Assembly (NCBI GenBank): GCA_003244145.1
Contig: QHBM01000024.1
Span: 22,483 to 86,482, forward strand
DNA from: Chthoniobacterales bacterium
GTDB lineage: Bacteria > Verrucomicrobiota > Verrucomicrobiia > Chthoniobacterales > UBA10450
Length of the DNA stretch: 64,000 nucleotides
Reading direction: 5' to 3'
Shown: piece after piece, positions 18,389 to 26,769 of the stretch
Layout: every line of letters begins with the position of its first letter
Numbering within the stretch: position 1 is the first letter of the stretch
The notes under the pieces: generated by a model
The model's database searches: none
The model's input: the letters and a program-made list of their open reading frames with translations, nothing else
Told to the model about the DNA's origin: nothing
Made by a program: the position numbers and the translations under genes

Positions 18389-18679
18389 TCAACGACGGCG
18401 CATCAGCGGAACGCCTACGGTGCGGGGTAGATTGGCGCGGGCGGGTGCGCTTTCCGGGCCCCGTTGCTCATGGGAAGCAAGGCGCTGAGGCTCGATGGTG
18501 ATCCACAAATGGTTCGATTCCGGGAGTCCGGCGGAAGCCTGTTCAAATGTGTCGCAACGGAAGCTCACGGTCAGAGGATCGCCAGCGGTTGGCTGGAATG
18601 GCCCCATCAGAAAAGGACAGACCCAAGTGAATGCCAAGCCGATGAACAGAAGAGTGATAATGAAGGTAAAGAGGTTCAT
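18389..18679 (-). CDS. Hypothetical protein with one N-terminal membrane segment
   Basis: A 96-residue frame starting with a strong hydrophobic helix (FTFIITLLFIGLAFTWVCPFL). The remainder is polar and unlike known domains. Its ATG comes three bases after GTTAAGC on the minus strand, which fits an integron core site (GTTRRRY), so it may be the last gene of the cassette block 18.4-21.3 kb, although no paired attC half was found there. Confidence 0.5.
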   Translation of the reverse strand: MNLFTFIITLLFIGLAFTWVCPFLMGPFQPTAGDPLTVSFRCDTFEQASAGLPESNHLWITIEPQRLASHEQRGPESAPARANLPRTVGVPLMRRR

Positions 18680-18685
18680 TAGTGC

Positions 18686-19213
18686 TTAACGCGAATCAGC
18701 AGATTTCAACTCAATGGAATGCCATTCGCCTCCTTCGTGGCTTGGTGCTTGGTAGTGAAGATAAATTCTCTCGAATCCGTGGGCCGTGGGGATGAGTAGT
18801 CGCTCAACGCTGGCGTCTACGACGTGCGACTCTCCGCTGAGCGCAGCCTGCTGGGAGACACAGAGCCACACGCGGTCAACGCCTGTATACGTCCGACAAC
18901 ACTTTTCTTGGATTTCGCGCTGTATCCTAGCGAAGATTTTCTCGTCCGGGTTTTCGCCACTCCAGATGCGAATCACGCTTCCTTTCGGCGCGTGAATCTT
19001 CCCGCGCGCAAGGCTCCACTCACGTTCCGCTTGTGAGTCGTCGTAATAGGCGGTCGCTACTTCGATGCCAAGAAGCTCGTTTTCGCAGGAGTAGATAACG
19101 TCAGGTTCGCCGCGATCATTGCCCTCGCGAAGAAATCTCGCTGGCAGTGCTAGATTCTTGACCAGCCGGTTGCAGACCGCGATCTCATGTTGTCGCTTTA
19201 GATGTCGCGTCAT
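18686..19213 (-). CDS. Cassette gene: hypothetical protein with PD-(D/E)xK-like nuclease motif
   Basis: A 175-residue protein from the ATG at 19213, only 5 bases after the attC core at 19219-19225. Residues 36-54 read EPDV then GIEVATAYY, giving Asp38 and Glu51 with the spacing of a PD-(D/E)xK nuclease core, although Thr/Ala stands where Lys is expected. The rest is alpha/beta. A nuclease-like fold is plausible; activity is not assured because the Lys is missing. Position right behind an attC site marks it as an integron gene cassette. Confidence 0.6.
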   Translation of the reverse strand: MTRHLKRQHEIAVCNRLVKNLALPARFLREGNDRGEPDVIYSCENELLGIEVATAYYDDSQAEREWSLARGKIHAPKGSVIRIWSGENPDEKIFARIQREIQEKCCRTYTGVDRVWLCVSQQAALSGESHVVDASVERLLIPTAHGFERIYLHYQAPSHEGGEWHSIELKSADSR

Positions 19214-19218
19214 AGTCC

Positions 19219-19329
19219 GCCTAACGAGACAAAGCTGAGCCACCCCTGGCGGGAGCGAGCGTGGCAAACATGGGGAGCTGCTTCATAAAATCAAATGTGG
19301 ACTTCACAGCGGCCAGCGGTTGGTTAGGT
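19219..19329 (-). other. attC recombination site A (integron cassette)
   Basis: On the plus strand it opens with GCCTAAC (19219-19225) and closes with GTTAGGT (19323-19329), the inverse core and core of an attC site; 111 bases. Inner arms pair as GCTGaGCC with GGCCAGC leaving one unpaired A, as attC sites require. Read on the minus strand its end GTCTCGTTAGGC is identical to the end of attC B. The site separates the gene at 18686 from the one at 19379. Confidence 0.75.
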
Positions 19330-19378
19330 CTCGGCGGTACCATTGGTCTGAGCGTGATCCTGTCGGAGTTCGGCTCGG

Positions 19379-19741
19379 TTACTTCGACGGTGACTCCGGC
19401 TTCTCAAAATCCGTCGTTTGCTCCGGGAATCGAGCGAACGCCCTCGCCAATTTCGGGCTGGGCCGCAGGAGCCGCCGATCGCTGCCCATTGGTCCCCAGT
19501 AGAACCACTTCGCCCACCAGGAAACGGGTTTGGCGAGTCTTATCGCGCAGACAAACGGTGCCAATTCAATCGGCGAAAACAGATTAAAAAGGTAATTCCC
19601 GGTGATTAATGGACCAACAGCAATCGCAATGCCGGCACCAATTGCGAGGATTGCGGTCCGGGTTTTCCATTTCAAGATGCACACGATCACGCAAACGAGC
19701 CAGACTGCGCCGACGACTAGGTCAACTTGTGTTTGGGTCAT
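19379..19741 (-). CDS. Cassette-region small membrane protein
   Basis: A 120-residue protein with two or three hydrophobic helices in the first 65 residues (LVVGAVWLVCVIVCIL, AILAIGAGIAIAVGPLI) and a basic, probably cytoplasmic tail. Its stop lies 49 bases from attC A. No family recognised. Cassette proteins of this type are commonly small membrane proteins. Confidence 0.55.
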   Translation of the reverse strand: MTQTQVDLVVGAVWLVCVIVCILKWKTRTAILAIGAGIAIAVGPLITGNYLFNLFSPIELAPFVCAIRLAKPVSWWAKWFYWGPMGSDRRLLRPSPKLARAFARFPEQTTDFEKPESPSK

Positions 19742-19780
19742 TTGGGTCGTGGCGTGTTTACTTGGTTTTCGCCGATGGGG

Positions 19781-19948
19781 TCAAGGTGCTTTTCCCGAAA
19801 ACGAGCCATCGCTTACGAGGTTGAGAAGTCCGCACGTAATAAGAATCGCAGCCACTAAAACCCAGCGAATCCAACCTCCGTAACAAAATACGGCAATAAG
19901 CTCCGACATGAGGGCGAATGCCAAAATGCCTCCGAGTAGTTTTTTCAT
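19781..19948 (-). CDS. Cassette-region 55-residue membrane protein
   Basis: Starts MKKLLGGILAFALMSELIAV and has two hydrophobic helices with a short loop (CYGGWIRW). It is a clean frame from the ATG at 19948; the longer open frame upstream is shadow of the neighbour. No attC separates it from either neighbour, so the three genes between attC A and attC B move as one unit or a site has been lost. Confidence 0.5.
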   Translation of the reverse strand: MKKLLGGILAFALMSELIAVFCYGGWIRWVLVAAILITCGLLNLVSDGSFSGKAP

Positions 19949-19976
19949 TGGCGACCGGTCGTGGGGCCTTGGGGTA

Positions 19977-20630
19977 TCATAGGCCGTCGACCCATTTGTA
20001 GAACGGAACAAGCGTGTTACCTCTTGTAACATGCCAAGGCTGGCTGAGGTAAACATATCTGCGGTCAACCCTCTCCAAAAATTTGAGGGCTTCGACAGTC
20101 TTCTTGAGAACTGTGCGTGCTGTCGCACGGTGAATGCGAGTTGGAAAGGCATCCAAATGCAAGCGACGGGTCGCACGTGTTCCCGAATCGACGACGCGGT
20201 TAAACTTGTCGTCGCCGTACGCAGAAAGTTTTTCGGCAGAGTTAAGCGCCATTCCACTGCTATCGTCCCAGCGTATGGCGGCTGTCCAAATATGGTTGTG
20301 CGCGATGACGTCGCGAAGCACAAAGACTTCCTCGATGTCATCAGCCAAGTCACCGGCGCCAAGCCGCTTTAATGTGTCGACCGCACTTTCCCGCTGGGGC
20401 TCGTTGCGCACGTAGCGTGCGCGGTTCAACGCGGACTCCACGATCAGCGCGGAAAGAACAATAACGGAAACGGCGTAACCGTTTTCAAGCATTCCCGCCT
20501 GTACTTCGTTTGGACCTTTGGGATCTGACTGCTCCAACAGCTCGAATAGATCGAATATTGGCTGCAAAAGATTGACGAATAAGACAGACACGTAATTAAT
20601 GTTTGGCGGCATGGCTAGTGATGGCGACAC
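19977..20630 (-). CDS. Cassette gene: HEPN-like helical protein
   Basis: A 217-residue, mostly helical protein. Residues 106-111 read RDVIAH, which fits the R-[N/D/H]-x3-H signature of HEPN ribonuclease/toxin domains, followed by Asn112. The upstream helix LSALIVESALNRARYV is similar in style to HEPN first helices. A ribonuclease toxin or abortive-infection role is possible but inferred from the motif alone. GTG at 20630 lies 9 bases from the attC B core; an ATG at 20612 is an alternative start. Confidence 0.6.
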   Translation of the reverse strand: MSPSLAMPPNINYVSVLFVNLLQPIFDLFELLEQSDPKGPNEVQAGMLENGYAVSVIVLSALIVESALNRARYVRNEPQRESAVDTLKRLGAGDLADDIEEVFVLRDVIAHNHIWTAAIRWDDSSGMALNSAEKLSAYGDDKFNRVVDSGTRATRRLHLDAFPTRIHRATARTVLKKTVEALKFLERVDRRYVYLSQPWHVTRGNTLVPFYKWVDGL

Positions 20631-20638
20631 GCAATTAG

Positions 20639-20762
20639 GCCTAACGAGACGGAGATGAGCGACCGCCGCCGAGAGCGGACGCGAATCGTGGTGAAGGGGT
20701 TTTAGTCACGCAAGACGTAAGCACACAGCGGGCGGCGGTTCGCTCCATCGAATTGGTTAGAC
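20639..20762 (-). other. attC recombination site B (integron cassette)
   Basis: A 124-base site with ends GCCTAAC (20639-20645) and GTTAGAC (20756-20762). The two arms GATGAGCGACCGCCGCC and GGCGGCGGTTCGCTCCATC pair almost fully, leaving extra bases unpaired on one side, the hallmark of attC folding. On the minus strand it reads ...CGATGGAGCGAAC near the start and GTCTCGTTAGGC at the end, closely matching the attC sites beside intI at 63 kb. Confidence 0.9.
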
Positions 20763-21242
20763 CTCTTGGTAACGCTCTGCACTGGCGGCGAGAAAAAGAG
20801 CAAACGCTCGAACTCCGAAAACAAAAGCGGCGAGAAGAACAACCTGAAATGCGATAGAGAACAGTCCCTTAAAAAGGCAAGCAACGACAGAAAGCGGAAC
20901 GATGCCAACGCCGCCCATCAGAATGCCGATGACCACGCCGAAGCCGCCCCAAAGCGTGTAAGTGAGAAGAAGGCTCCAGACCCAGACGGTGAGTCCATAA
21001 ACGTAGGACGTGACATAAATACCGGCGGCGGCAAAACCGCGCGTCTTTCGAAATATCGCGAGTGGTAAGAGAACCACAACGGTAACGGCGAGTGCGAGGA
21101 CGAACAACACTATCAGAATGGGATAGACTTTGTCGGCCAGCCACGTGCCGCCCTGCACGAGCAGAAAAACGACCACGATAATGGCGGCGAATCCCACGAC
21201 GCCAAGTGCAAAGCCACCGATGTTTTTGAGGATCTGGTTCAC
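20757..21242 (-). CDS. Cassette gene: polytopic membrane protein
   Basis: A 161-residue protein starting at GTG, with about five hydrophobic segments and almost no polar loops (for example GFAAIIVVVFLLVQGG and VLFVLALAVTVVVLLPL). Its TAA stop lies inside the attC B core (20757-20759), the normal arrangement of a gene cassette. No family recognised. Confidence 0.65.
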   Translation of the reverse strand: MNQILKNIGGFALGVVGFAAIIVVVFLLVQGGTWLADKVYPILIVLFVLALAVTVVVLLPLAIFRKTRGFAAAGIYVTSYVYGLTVWVWSLLLTYTLWGGFGVVIGILMGGVGIVPLSVVACLFKGLFSIAFQVVLLAAFVFGVRAFALFLAASAERYQEV

Positions 21243-21251
21243 GCGCGCATA

Positions 21252-21300
21252 GGTCTAACTACAATTCGACGAAACCGCGTTTCGTCTATTTCGGCGTTCG
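21252..21300. other. attC-like half site
   Basis: GGTCTAAC followed by ACAATTCGACGAAACC resembles the left arm of attC B read on the minus strand. It stands 9 bases upstream of the cassette gene start at 21242. A convincing second arm was not found before hppD, so it may be a decayed attC or the attachment end of the block. A hairpin GACGAAAC/GTTTCGTC lies within it. Confidence 0.4.
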
Positions 21301-21505
21301 CCGCGGGAACGACCGGGGGAAAAGCGAAACATGGTTTCTCCTTTACCAAACACTGCCCGTGGCCACAAGCCCGAACTCTTCGATCACCGGATGATTCAAC
21401 GGGCGCAGCGTGCCACCCGCAGCGCGTTGCGCAGGCCGACTCGACGCCATTTGAAAGCTGGTCGCTTTCGGTTAACGTTGGGTTGCCCGCGAAATATAAA
21501 TTCTT

Positions 21506-22639
21506 ATGGAAACAACCATCGCTGATCCGAAAACAAGCCCGACTGCTGAAACTGATTTTCTTCCGCTCCAGGGAACCGATTACGTGGAGTTTTATGTCGG
21601 AAACGCCAAGCAGGCCGCGCATTACTACAAGACCGCGTTCGGTTTTCAATCGCTCGCCTATGCCGGCCCGGAGACCGGGCTGAAAGATCGCGCCAGCTAC
21701 GTTATCCGGCAGAACAAACTGACCTTTGTTCTGACCACACCAATGCGGCCGAACAATCCGATCGCCGATCATGTCGTCTTGCATGGCGACGGCGTGAAGT
21801 TCCTCGCCCTCAAAGTCGAAGACGCGACCTCCGCCTGGAACGAAACGACGAAGCGGGGCGGCAAAAGTTACATGGAACCGACGCCGCTGAAGGACGAAAA
21901 GGGGCGCGTCGTGATGAGCGGCATCCACACTTACGGCGACACGGTCCATCTCTTCATTGAGCGCGGCGATTACAATGGCGTGTTCATGCCAGGCTTCCGC
22001 AAATGGGAGAGCGACTACAATCCGCCCGACACTGGCTTGCTCTACGTCGATCATTGCGTCGGCAACGTCGGTTGGAACCAGATGAATCCGTGGGTGAAAT
22101 TCTACGAAGATGTGATGGGCTTCCGCAACATCCTCACCTTCGACGACAAGGATATCTCCACCGAATACTCCGCGCTCATGAGCAAAGTGATGAGTAACGG
22201 AAATGGCTTCGTGAAGTTTCCGATCAACGAGCCGGCCGAGGGCAAAAAGAAATCGCAGGTGGAAGAATATCTGGAGTTCTACAACGGCGAAGGGGTGCAA
22301 CATTGCGCGGTCGCGACGAACGACATCGTCAAAACCGTGACTGACCTCCAGAGCCGCGGGGTCGAGTTCCTCAAGATCCCGACCACTTATTACGATACCT
22401 TGCCGGAGCGCGTCGGTCACATCGATGAAGACCTTGGGCCGCTCGCGCGTCTTGGCATTCTCGTCGATCGCGATAATGAAGGCTACCTGCTCCAGATTTT
22501 CACCAAGCCCGTCGAAGACCGGCCCACTCTCTTTTTCGAAATCATCCAGCGCAAAGGAGCGAAGAGTTTCGGCAAAGGTAATTTCAAAGCGCTCTTCGAA
22601 GCACTGGAGAAGGAGCAGGACGCTCGAGGCAATCTCTAA
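21506..22639 (+). CDS. hppD: 4-Hydroxyphenylpyruvate dioxygenase
   Basis: Converts 4-hydroxyphenylpyruvate to homogentisate in tyrosine breakdown, using Fe(II) and O2. The 377-residue protein has two VOC-type halves; the C-terminal half supplies the iron ligands His183 (VDHCVGNV), His266 (VQHCA) and Glu345 (LFFEIIQR). GPLARLGILVDRDNEGYLLQIF is the conserved closing region. It is followed 11 bases later by homogentisate dioxygenase, so the two form an operon. Confidence 0.96.
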   Translation: METTIADPKTSPTAETDFLPLQGTDYVEFYVGNAKQAAHYYKTAFGFQSLAYAGPETGLKDRASYVIRQNKLTFVLTTPMRPNNPIADHVVLHGDGVKFLALKVEDATSAWNETTKRGGKSYMEPTPLKDEKGRVVMSGIHTYGDTVHLFIERGDYNGVFMPGFRKWESDYNPPDTGLLYVDHCVGNVGWNQMNPWVKFYEDVMGFRNILTFDDKDISTEYSALMSKVMSNGNGFVKFPINEPAEGKKKSQVEEYLEFYNGEGVQHCAVATNDIVKTVTDLQSRGVEFLKIPTTYYDTLPERVGHIDEDLGPLARLGILVDRDNEGYLLQIFTKPVEDRPTLFFEIIQRKGAKSFGKGNFKALFEALEKEQDARGNL

Positions 22640-22650
22640 GGAGTAACGAC

Positions 22651-23835
22651 ATGCCGTACTATCAAAAGCTCGGTCAGATTCCGAAGAAGCATCACATCTG
22701 GTTTCATCGCAACGGCAGCGGGCCTTCTTTCAAGAACGAAGGGATCGCCTACGAGCACGTCATCACCACGGAAGGTTTTAACGAAGCTTACTCGATCATT
22801 TATCATCTCCGCCCGCCCACCCGCGTGCGCAAGGTGGAGCTGATCAAGTATTGGGCGCCGAAGAAAGTAACCGAGAGCCCGCTGCGCCATCATCACATCA
22901 AGACTGCCGAGATCCCGCGGCGAGGGGATCTCTATACCGGCCGCATTCCGATGTTGTTTAACGCGGACATGACCGCTTACCGCGCGCGACCGGAGAAGGC
23001 CTACGGCGAATTCGAGTACTATAAGAATGGCGGCGCCGATGAAGTGATCTTCGTCTTTCATGGCGCGGGCACCCTCGAAACGGTTTTCGGCAAACTGCGT
23101 TATCGAGCGGAAGATTACATCGTCATCCCGCGCGGCATCACTTATCGGCTCGTGCCCGATAACGTGCAGGAAGAAGATTATCTCATTCTGGAATCAGCGG
23201 GGCCGGTCCGGATTCCGCAACGTTATCTGAATCACGAAGGCCAGATCAGAATGGGCTCGCCTTATTCGGAGCGCGATTTCCATGCGCCGACGGAAATGCT
23301 CACGATTGATAGCGAGGAAGACGTGCAGGTCCTGGTGAAGGACGGCCCACGGCTTACTCGCGTTACGCTGGCCCATCACCCGTTCGATGCCCTCGGCTGG
23401 GATGGATATCTTTATCCGTTTACTTTCAACGCGCAGGATTTCGAGCCGATCACCGGGACTGTCCATCAGCCGCCGCCGATCCATCAGACCTTTGAAGTGC
23501 GCGGCTACGTGATCTGCACTTTTGCTCCGCGAATGCTCGATACCCATCCGGAAGCGGTCAAAATTCCGTGGGTGCATGACAACGTCGAAGCGGACGAGGT
23601 CCTCTTTTATGTGCGCGGCAATTTCGGATCGCGGCGCGGGATCGAGAGCGGATCGATCACTTTGCATCCGCGCGGGATTCCGCATGGACCGCATCCGGGC
23701 ACGATCATGGCGAGCAAGGACGCGCTGCGCACCGAGGAATTGGCGGTGATGTTCGACACCGCGCATACGCTCGAGCTCACCGAAGAATCGCTCGCACTCG
23801 ACGATCCCAAATATCCCCTGAGCTGGCTCGACTAG
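22651..23835 (+). CDS. hmgA: Homogentisate 1,2-dioxygenase
   Basis: Opens the ring of homogentisate to maleylacetoacetate. The 394-residue protein starts MPYYQKLGQIPKKHH, a typical start for the bacterial group, and contains the cupin-like iron site in its C-terminal half (HPFDALGWDGYLYP, later HNVEADEVLFY-type region with HDNVEADE, then GIPHGPHPG). An AAGGAG ribosome-binding site lies 7 bases before the ATG. It is co-directional with hppD. Maleylacetoacetate isomerase and fumarylacetoacetase are not in the window. Confidence 0.94.
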   Translation: MPYYQKLGQIPKKHHIWFHRNGSGPSFKNEGIAYEHVITTEGFNEAYSIIYHLRPPTRVRKVELIKYWAPKKVTESPLRHHHIKTAEIPRRGDLYTGRIPMLFNADMTAYRARPEKAYGEFEYYKNGGADEVIFVFHGAGTLETVFGKLRYRAEDYIVIPRGITYRLVPDNVQEEDYLILESAGPVRIPQRYLNHEGQIRMGSPYSERDFHAPTEMLTIDSEEDVQVLVKDGPRLTRVTLAHHPFDALGWDGYLYPFTFNAQDFEPITGTVHQPPPIHQTFEVRGYVICTFAPRMLDTHPEAVKIPWVHDNVEADEVLFYVRGNFGSRRGIESGSITLHPRGIPHGPHPGTIMASKDALRTEELAVMFDTAHTLELTEESLALDDPKYPLSWLD

Positions 23836-23847
23836 CGACCACCGATT

Positions 23848-26769
23848 CTAGTTCCAGTCAGGCGGCTGCGCCGTCCGGGACATGATTTCCTGGAACCTCG
23901 GATCCTTCCGGATGCCGTCCCAAACCGGATCGAACTTCAACCGGCCGTAGTCTGGTCCGGCGGGCAGGTGCGCGATCGTAGCTAATTGTTCGAGCGCCGC
24001 TGCGCCTTCTCCAAGTTGGGCGTAAACCTCCGCGAGGAGCAGGATCTGACCCGGCCCCTCGAGCGCATCGCGCGATAACGGAACCAATTCTACAGCATGC
24101 TTCGCTACGCGAATGGCATCCTCCTTCCGGCCAAGTCCCGCGTAGGCGACACTAAGCCCGCTTAGCGCATCCAGATCATCAGGTGTTAGCGCCACTGACT
24201 TCTGATAATAATCGAGAGCGGCGGAATAGTAATCCCGCGCCTTCTCCTGTTCGCCACGCATCTTTGCTATTATTCCTTCCCAAGGCATTGAATATTTTCT
24301 CTCGGGGGGAAGCGTGGCGATCAGCGCAGAGGCGCGATCGAGGTCGCGTGCGAAAATGGCCAGTTGAATCAATCGGGTGGTGCCCCAGACTGTCCGGAGC
24401 GGCGCGTTTTCCAGGACCGATCGAGCTTCCTCCAATTTTCCCAAGCCGAGCCGGCAATAAGATCGGTAAAGCCAGATCACGTCATCATCCGGGGAAAACT
24501 GCTTGATCGCACGATCGGCGAACTCTTCAGCTTTCTTGAATTGCCGCAATGCGATGTAGCTCTCCAGAAGTTCGACGGGAGTGAAATGATTGTGCGGGTC
24601 TAATTCGACAGCAGCCTCGGCATCTCTCAACGCGTCCTTCCAGCGACCATGCCGTCGCTCCGCCAGCGCGAGGAGTTCGGTAAACTCCGCCTTATCGCGC
24701 GGAACGCCCGTGCCCAACAGCTCCTGCAGCTCGCGCTCAAAATCGCGTGAAGCGCGATAATAGCGCGCCATCGCGAGATGCGCGTCCGGTAAGTGAGGAG
24801 CCAGGCGCACGGCCGTCTCCGCGGCGTCCTTGCCTCCGAGCAACGATTCTTTGGACGGATTCACAAAACGGTGAACGTCGATATACGTCTTCGAGAGAAG
24901 GCAGTAGGCGAGAACAAACTGCGGATCGCGCTCGATTGTGGAACGGAGCAGGTCGATTGCGCGCGAATAGTCGCGTTGGTAAAAAGCCTGGAGCGCGCGC
25001 AAATAGAGATCATAAGCTGCCAGGTCGCGCGTCGGCGCGTTGGCTAATGCGCTCACTTCTTCTCGCGAGAACTTCGCATTCATCTGCGACGCGATTGTTT
25101 GGACGATTTCGCTTTCGAGCGAAAAGACTTCCTCCAACTTTTTTTCGTAGCGCTGCTCCCAAATTTTGGCATCGGTCCGCGGGTCAATCAGGCGGACATT
25201 GATCCGCAGAAGCTCGCCGGACTTTTGCACGCTACCCTCGAGGACGTAAGCGACGCCCAGGACTCGTGCGATTTCGCGGCGGCTTGTCGCCCGGCCGCGA
25301 TAGGGAGCGACGCTGTTGCGGCTTATGACCTTTAACTCGGATGCCTGCGTCAGCCCGTCGAGGATGTTGTCATGAATGCCATCGACAAAGTAGGCGTCCG
25401 CAGCATTCGCGGCGAGGCTTTCGAAAGGCAGGACCGCACTGCCAGGAGTGATGCTCGCGAAAGGCAGAACGGCGATACTCTTCTTTGACGGCGCCGCGAT
25501 CGGCGAAACCTCCGGCTGTTTGCGGCTCAAGAAAAAGCGACTACCCAGGAGCAGCAGAGTTAAAGCCGAGGCGACCGCAAGAACGGCCAGAGCAAATCGC
25601 AGCGACCGGTTCCTTGAGAGGGTGCGTCGAAGGACGTAAGCCGGCTCGCCCGAGCGGACAAGGATCGCTTTGCCCGCGAGGTGACGCTGGACATCGTCGG
25701 CGAAGCTTTTTACGGAGGCGTAACGCCGCGCTGGATTTTTCTGCAGGGCGCAAAGGACGATCGCGTCCAAGTCTCCTCGAAGACGCCGTTGGCGCGCTGC
25801 ATCCTCGCCGACGGAACTTGGCGGGTGCGGCTCTTGTTCGCAAAGAACCGTGAGCAGTTCGTCGAGAGTTGGATTTCGATGAGGAAACCGGTGCGGTTTG
25901 GATCCTGAAAGTATTTCGTAGAGCAGGATACCGAGCGCATAGACATCAGTCGACTCGGTCACGGCCTCGCCCCTGGCCTGCTCGGGTGAAGCCGAAACCG
26001 GCGTTAACAGTTCGCCACCTGGCGCGGTGGCTTTCATCGGATCAGTCGCGCCCAGCATCACCTTGGCGATGCCAAAATCGAGCAACTTCACATCTCCTTT
26101 TGCCGTCACGAGGATGTTGCTCGCCTTCAGATCGCGGTGCACGACCGAGTTGGCGTGGGCAGCTTCCACCGCTGCGCAAATTTTCAGGAACAGCTCCAGC
26201 CGCGAAGAGAGGGAGGCATTGCTTTCCTCCAGAAAGCGAGTGACTGGCACGCCCTCGACGTATTCCATGACGAAATACTGACAGCCATCGACCGTGACGC
26301 CGGCGTCTAAGAGCCGGGCGATATTCGGATGGTCGAGGCGCGCCAGGACCTGACGTTCGGAGTGGAAACGCTGGATCATCTCTTCTGTGTCGACTCCGGA
26401 GTTGAGCAGCTTGATCGCGACCTCTTTCTCGAAGTATCCATCTGCCCGCGCGGCGAGGTAGACGGTTCCCATTCCGCCACGCCCGATCTCGCGTGTAGCT
26501 ACATAGGCGCCGATCCGCTTGCCGATCTGGGAAACGCCCTCACGCCGAATCCGTCTCACGGCATTTTCCGCGCATGCTTCGAGATCGTCGTTAGCGCTTC
26601 GGCGCAGAATTTCCGCTTCCGCCAGGAGGGATTCAGCCTCAAGCAGCAGCGCCTGATCGCCGGAACAGGAGCGCTCCACAAACGCCAGGCGAGCGCTTGT
26701 CGACTCCTCCTCAAACGCATCAGCGAGAATCGACTTCAATTGCTGCCATCGCTGAGGATCCATGCTCAT
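23848..26769 (-). CDS. Membrane Ser/Thr protein kinase with TolB-like and TPR domains
   Basis: A 973-residue Hanks-type kinase. Residues 1-80 are helical; the kinase domain follows with glycine loop GRGGMGTVY (96-104), VAIK Lys120, HRDLKASN at 211-218 and DFG at 231-233, all catalytic residues present. A transmembrane helix lies at about 391-412. The outside part begins with a TolB/FlgO-like domain (IAVLPFAS, YFVDGIHDNILDGL) and ends with many TPR-like repeats. Its ATG overlaps the stop of the sigma-factor gene by one base (TGATG), so the pair is translated together. Confidence 0.92.
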   Translation of the reverse strand: MSMDPQRWQQLKSILADAFEEESTSARLAFVERSCSGDQALLLEAESLLAEAEILRRSANDDLEACAENAVRRIRREGVSQIGKRIGAYVATREIGRGGMGTVYLAARADGYFEKEVAIKLLNSGVDTEEMIQRFHSERQVLARLDHPNIARLLDAGVTVDGCQYFVMEYVEGVPVTRFLEESNASLSSRLELFLKICAAVEAAHANSVVHRDLKASNILVTAKGDVKLLDFGIAKVMLGATDPMKATAPGGELLTPVSASPEQARGEAVTESTDVYALGILLYEILSGSKPHRFPHRNPTLDELLTVLCEQEPHPPSSVGEDAARQRRLRGDLDAIVLCALQKNPARRYASVKSFADDVQRHLAGKAILVRSGEPAYVLRRTLSRNRSLRFALAVLAVASALTLLLLGSRFFLSRKQPEVSPIAAPSKKSIAVLPFASITPGSAVLPFESLAANAADAYFVDGIHDNILDGLTQASELKVISRNSVAPYRGRATSRREIARVLGVAYVLEGSVQKSGELLRINVRLIDPRTDAKIWEQRYEKKLEEVFSLESEIVQTIASQMNAKFSREEVSALANAPTRDLAAYDLYLRALQAFYQRDYSRAIDLLRSTIERDPQFVLAYCLLSKTYIDVHRFVNPSKESLLGGKDAAETAVRLAPHLPDAHLAMARYYRASRDFERELQELLGTGVPRDKAEFTELLALAERRHGRWKDALRDAEAAVELDPHNHFTPVELLESYIALRQFKKAEEFADRAIKQFSPDDDVIWLYRSYCRLGLGKLEEARSVLENAPLRTVWGTTRLIQLAIFARDLDRASALIATLPPERKYSMPWEGIIAKMRGEQEKARDYYSAALDYYQKSVALTPDDLDALSGLSVAYAGLGRKEDAIRVAKHAVELVPLSRDALEGPGQILLLAEVYAQLGEGAAALEQLATIAHLPAGPDYGRLKFDPVWDGIRKDPRFQEIMSRTAQPPDWN

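Noticed and set aside
18683..18689. GCTTAAC/GTTAAGC as a further attC
   Set aside because: The core fits and lies just before a gene start, but no second arm exists to the right; the sequence there is the coding end of the gene at 18686.
21252..21485. Complete attC upstream of hppD
   Set aside because: The left half resembles attC B, but the only candidate right end (GTTGGGT) gives a site of over 230 bases with poor pairing; listed only as a half site.
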